DNA from: an uncultured Chloroflexota bacterium
GTDB lineage: Bacteria > Chloroflexota > Anaerolineae > Aggregatilineales > Phototrophicaceae
Direction of reading: 5' to 3'
Length of the DNA: 5,720 nt
Assembly (NCBI GenBank): GCA_903904765.1
Contig: CAIVEA010000287.1
Span: 1-5,720 of the forward strand
The position numbers were made by a program, and so were the translations under genes. The notes under the pieces were generated by a model. It worked only from the letters and a program-made list of their open reading frames with translations. It did no database searches and was not told the DNA's origin. This document shows, one piece after another, positions 4,627 through 5,720 of this stretch. Within the stretch, counting starts at the first letter, position 1. The number at the start of each line of letters is the position of its first letter.

Positions 4627-5720
4627 TTACCCTTTACGGCTGAGCAGGTATAGACGGGGATGCAGTCCGCCCAACCCCACCCGGATAACCTGATCGGTTG
4701 TCCACAGCGGCGACCCGTCCAGTAGCCCTTCCATCAAACGCACTTCGCCTGTGATGAAGGCGGCACGCGCCCCCGGCTTGGCGACGCGGGCGGCTTCTTT
4801 GAGCAGCACCGGGTACAACTCCACATTCCCCTCGTGCGAGCCGACCAGATTGCCGAAGGGCAGATCAGCGCAGACCACATCGGCGCTGCGGGCGGGGTGC
4901 GGCAAATCGTGGATGTCCCCTTGCCGCAGTTTGACGCGCTCCGCAAAGCCCGCCGCCATCACGTTCTGCGCGGCGCAATCCAGCGCAGTCGGGTCTATAT
5001 CGTAGCCGATGGCGCTGGCACAGGTTTCTGCCGCCAACCGTTCGATGAGTAGCGTGCCAGAACCGCACATCAGGTTCAAGAATTGATCTTCGGGCATGGG
5101 CATGGTCAGCACCGCCATCGCCGCTGCGACAGCCGCATTCAATGCCCCTTCGCGGTTGCAAACGCGCCATGCGCGGGTCGCCAGCGGGCGGGGCGACAGT
5201 CGTGTAAGGACTTCCCATCCGTCGCCCGTTTGCGGACGGCGCACGCGCAGCAGCAAATCGCCTTCGTCCTCGCTGTGTTCCAATCCGGTATGGGCGGTCA
5301 ATTCACTTTTCAGACGCATCATCACGCTGGAGTCCGATCCAGCGGCGCTGATGGTCAGCGTGCGGAAAGCGCCGACTGGCGACAGGTCGCGGACGGCGGC
5401 AATATCCGCCAGCATGCGCTTGAAGTGCTGATCGCCCAAAAGCGCCTTCGGACGTGGCACGGGGTAGTGGCGAACGGTGTAGACGGCCTGCACCGTCCGC
5501 AGGGTGAGCAGCTGGAACGGGTTGCCGGCATACACGAAGCGCAGTGCTGGTTCGCGGGCATCCACCGCCGAACGTTCGATGCGATCCCCGAAGCGCGTTT
5601 TGAGTTCGCGCCACGCCACGCCCGTCAGCCCGTCGGCAACATCGGCCTCGCACTCCATCACCGGAATCGGCGTGAGCGACGGTGGCTCCGGCGCGGGTTT
5701 CTGGGCGGCGGCGCGTTCGG
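4627..5720 (-). CDS. THUMP/UPF0020-type RNA methyltransferase, 5' end beyond the window
   Basis: A predicted SAM-dependent RNA guanine-N2 methyltransferase. Positions are counted from the in-frame GTG at 5661. An N-terminal ferredoxin-like/THUMP region (about 1-145) opens with ECEADVADGL and is thought to bind RNA. The conserved join RVCNREGALNAAVAAAM (166-182) leads to a Rossmann methyltransferase domain: motif I LMCGSGT (197-203), an acidic residue in YDIDP (220-224), GDI (248-250) and motif IV DLPFG (266-270). DLPFG, as I recall, is typical of the THUMPD3/Trm14 group (m2G at tRNA position 6), while RlmL and Trm-G10 enzymes mostly carry N/D-PPYG. A tRNA substrate is thus favoured but unproven. 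The frame stays open from 5661 to the window edge, through a Pro/Ala-rich stretch (KPAPEPPSLTPIP). No ribosome site precedes GTG 5661 or ATG 5658, so the true start probably lies outside. The stop is TAA at 4627. Confidence 0.87.
   Translation of the reverse strand, partial: ERAAAQKPAPEPPSLTPIPVMECEADVADGLTGVAWRELKTRFGDRIERSAVDAREPALRFVYAGNPFQLLTLRTVQAVYTVRHYPVPRPKALLGDQHFKRMLADIAAVRDLSPVGAFRTLTISAAGSDSSVMMRLKSELTAHTGLEHSEDEGDLLLRVRRPQTGDGWEVLTRLSPRPLATRAWRVCNREGALNAAVAAAMAVLTMPMPEDQFLNLMCGSGTLLIERLAAETCASAIGYDIDPTALDCAAQNVMAAGFAERVKLRQGDIHDLPHPARSADVVCADLPFGNLVGSHEGNVELYPVLLKEAARVAKPGARAAFITGEVRLMEGLLDGSPLWTTDQVIRVGLGGLHPRLYLLSRKG

Noticed and set aside
5303..5653. 116-codon minus-strand frame within the methyltransferase region
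   Set aside because: It is an alternate-frame shadow: Arg/Ala/Pro-rich translation without domain features, fully inside the conserved methyltransferase gene.
1..5720. Defence island, CRISPR array, integrase or insertion sequence, including integration at the tRNA gene
   Set aside because: No direct-repeat array, transposase, integrase, or duplicated tRNA 3' end was seen, and genes on both sides of the tRNA look like core functions.

Overview
The window reads as ordinary chromosomal DNA from a fairly GC-rich bacterium. The best guess is a member of the Chloroflexota (Anaerolineae-like), at modest confidence. That guess rests on a membrane-anchored LysM + M23 peptidase with a Pro/Thr/Ala linker, a stand-alone TPR protein, a divergent AroE-like protein and general codon style. 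No marker gene settles it. No mobile element, CRISPR array, phage gene or defence cassette is visible. Every protein-free gap is shorter than 300 bases.

Layout from left to right. A TPR-repeat protein (81-1028, +) follows a good -10 box. It converges on a LysM/M23 cell-wall peptidase (1097-2368, -), and the two share a perfect 13-bp hairpin terminator. Upstream of the peptidase on the same strand is an enoyl-CoA hydratase/isomerase-family gene (2475-3266, -). The 106-bp gap between them holds a strong promoter for the peptidase, so the pair need not be one operon. The hydratase gene is divergent from an AroE-like (shikimate dehydrogenase superfamily) gene (about 3417-4370, +). The 150-bp space between them carries a 26-bp palindrome and repeated CAGGTT half-sites that overlap the predicted promoters. 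A second 13-bp hairpin ends the AroE-like gene.

Next, on the minus strand, is a selenocysteine tRNA (selC, 4434-4529). It has anticodon UCA, an 8-bp acceptor stem, a 6-bp D stem with a 4-nt loop, and a long variable arm. A perfect TATAAT sits just upstream, inside a GC palindrome. After a short spacer containing an imperfect hairpin comes a THUMP/UPF0020-type RNA methyltransferase (4627-5720, -). Its 5' end runs off the window.

How they work together: these are mostly unrelated housekeeping and envelope functions rather than one system. The most informative element is the tRNA-Sec gene. It implies that the organism makes selenoproteins and must carry selA, selB and selD outside this window. 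The hydratase/AroE-like pair could be co-regulated through the shared palindrome, but its pathway cannot be named from sequence alone. I found no convincing new multi-gene system here.
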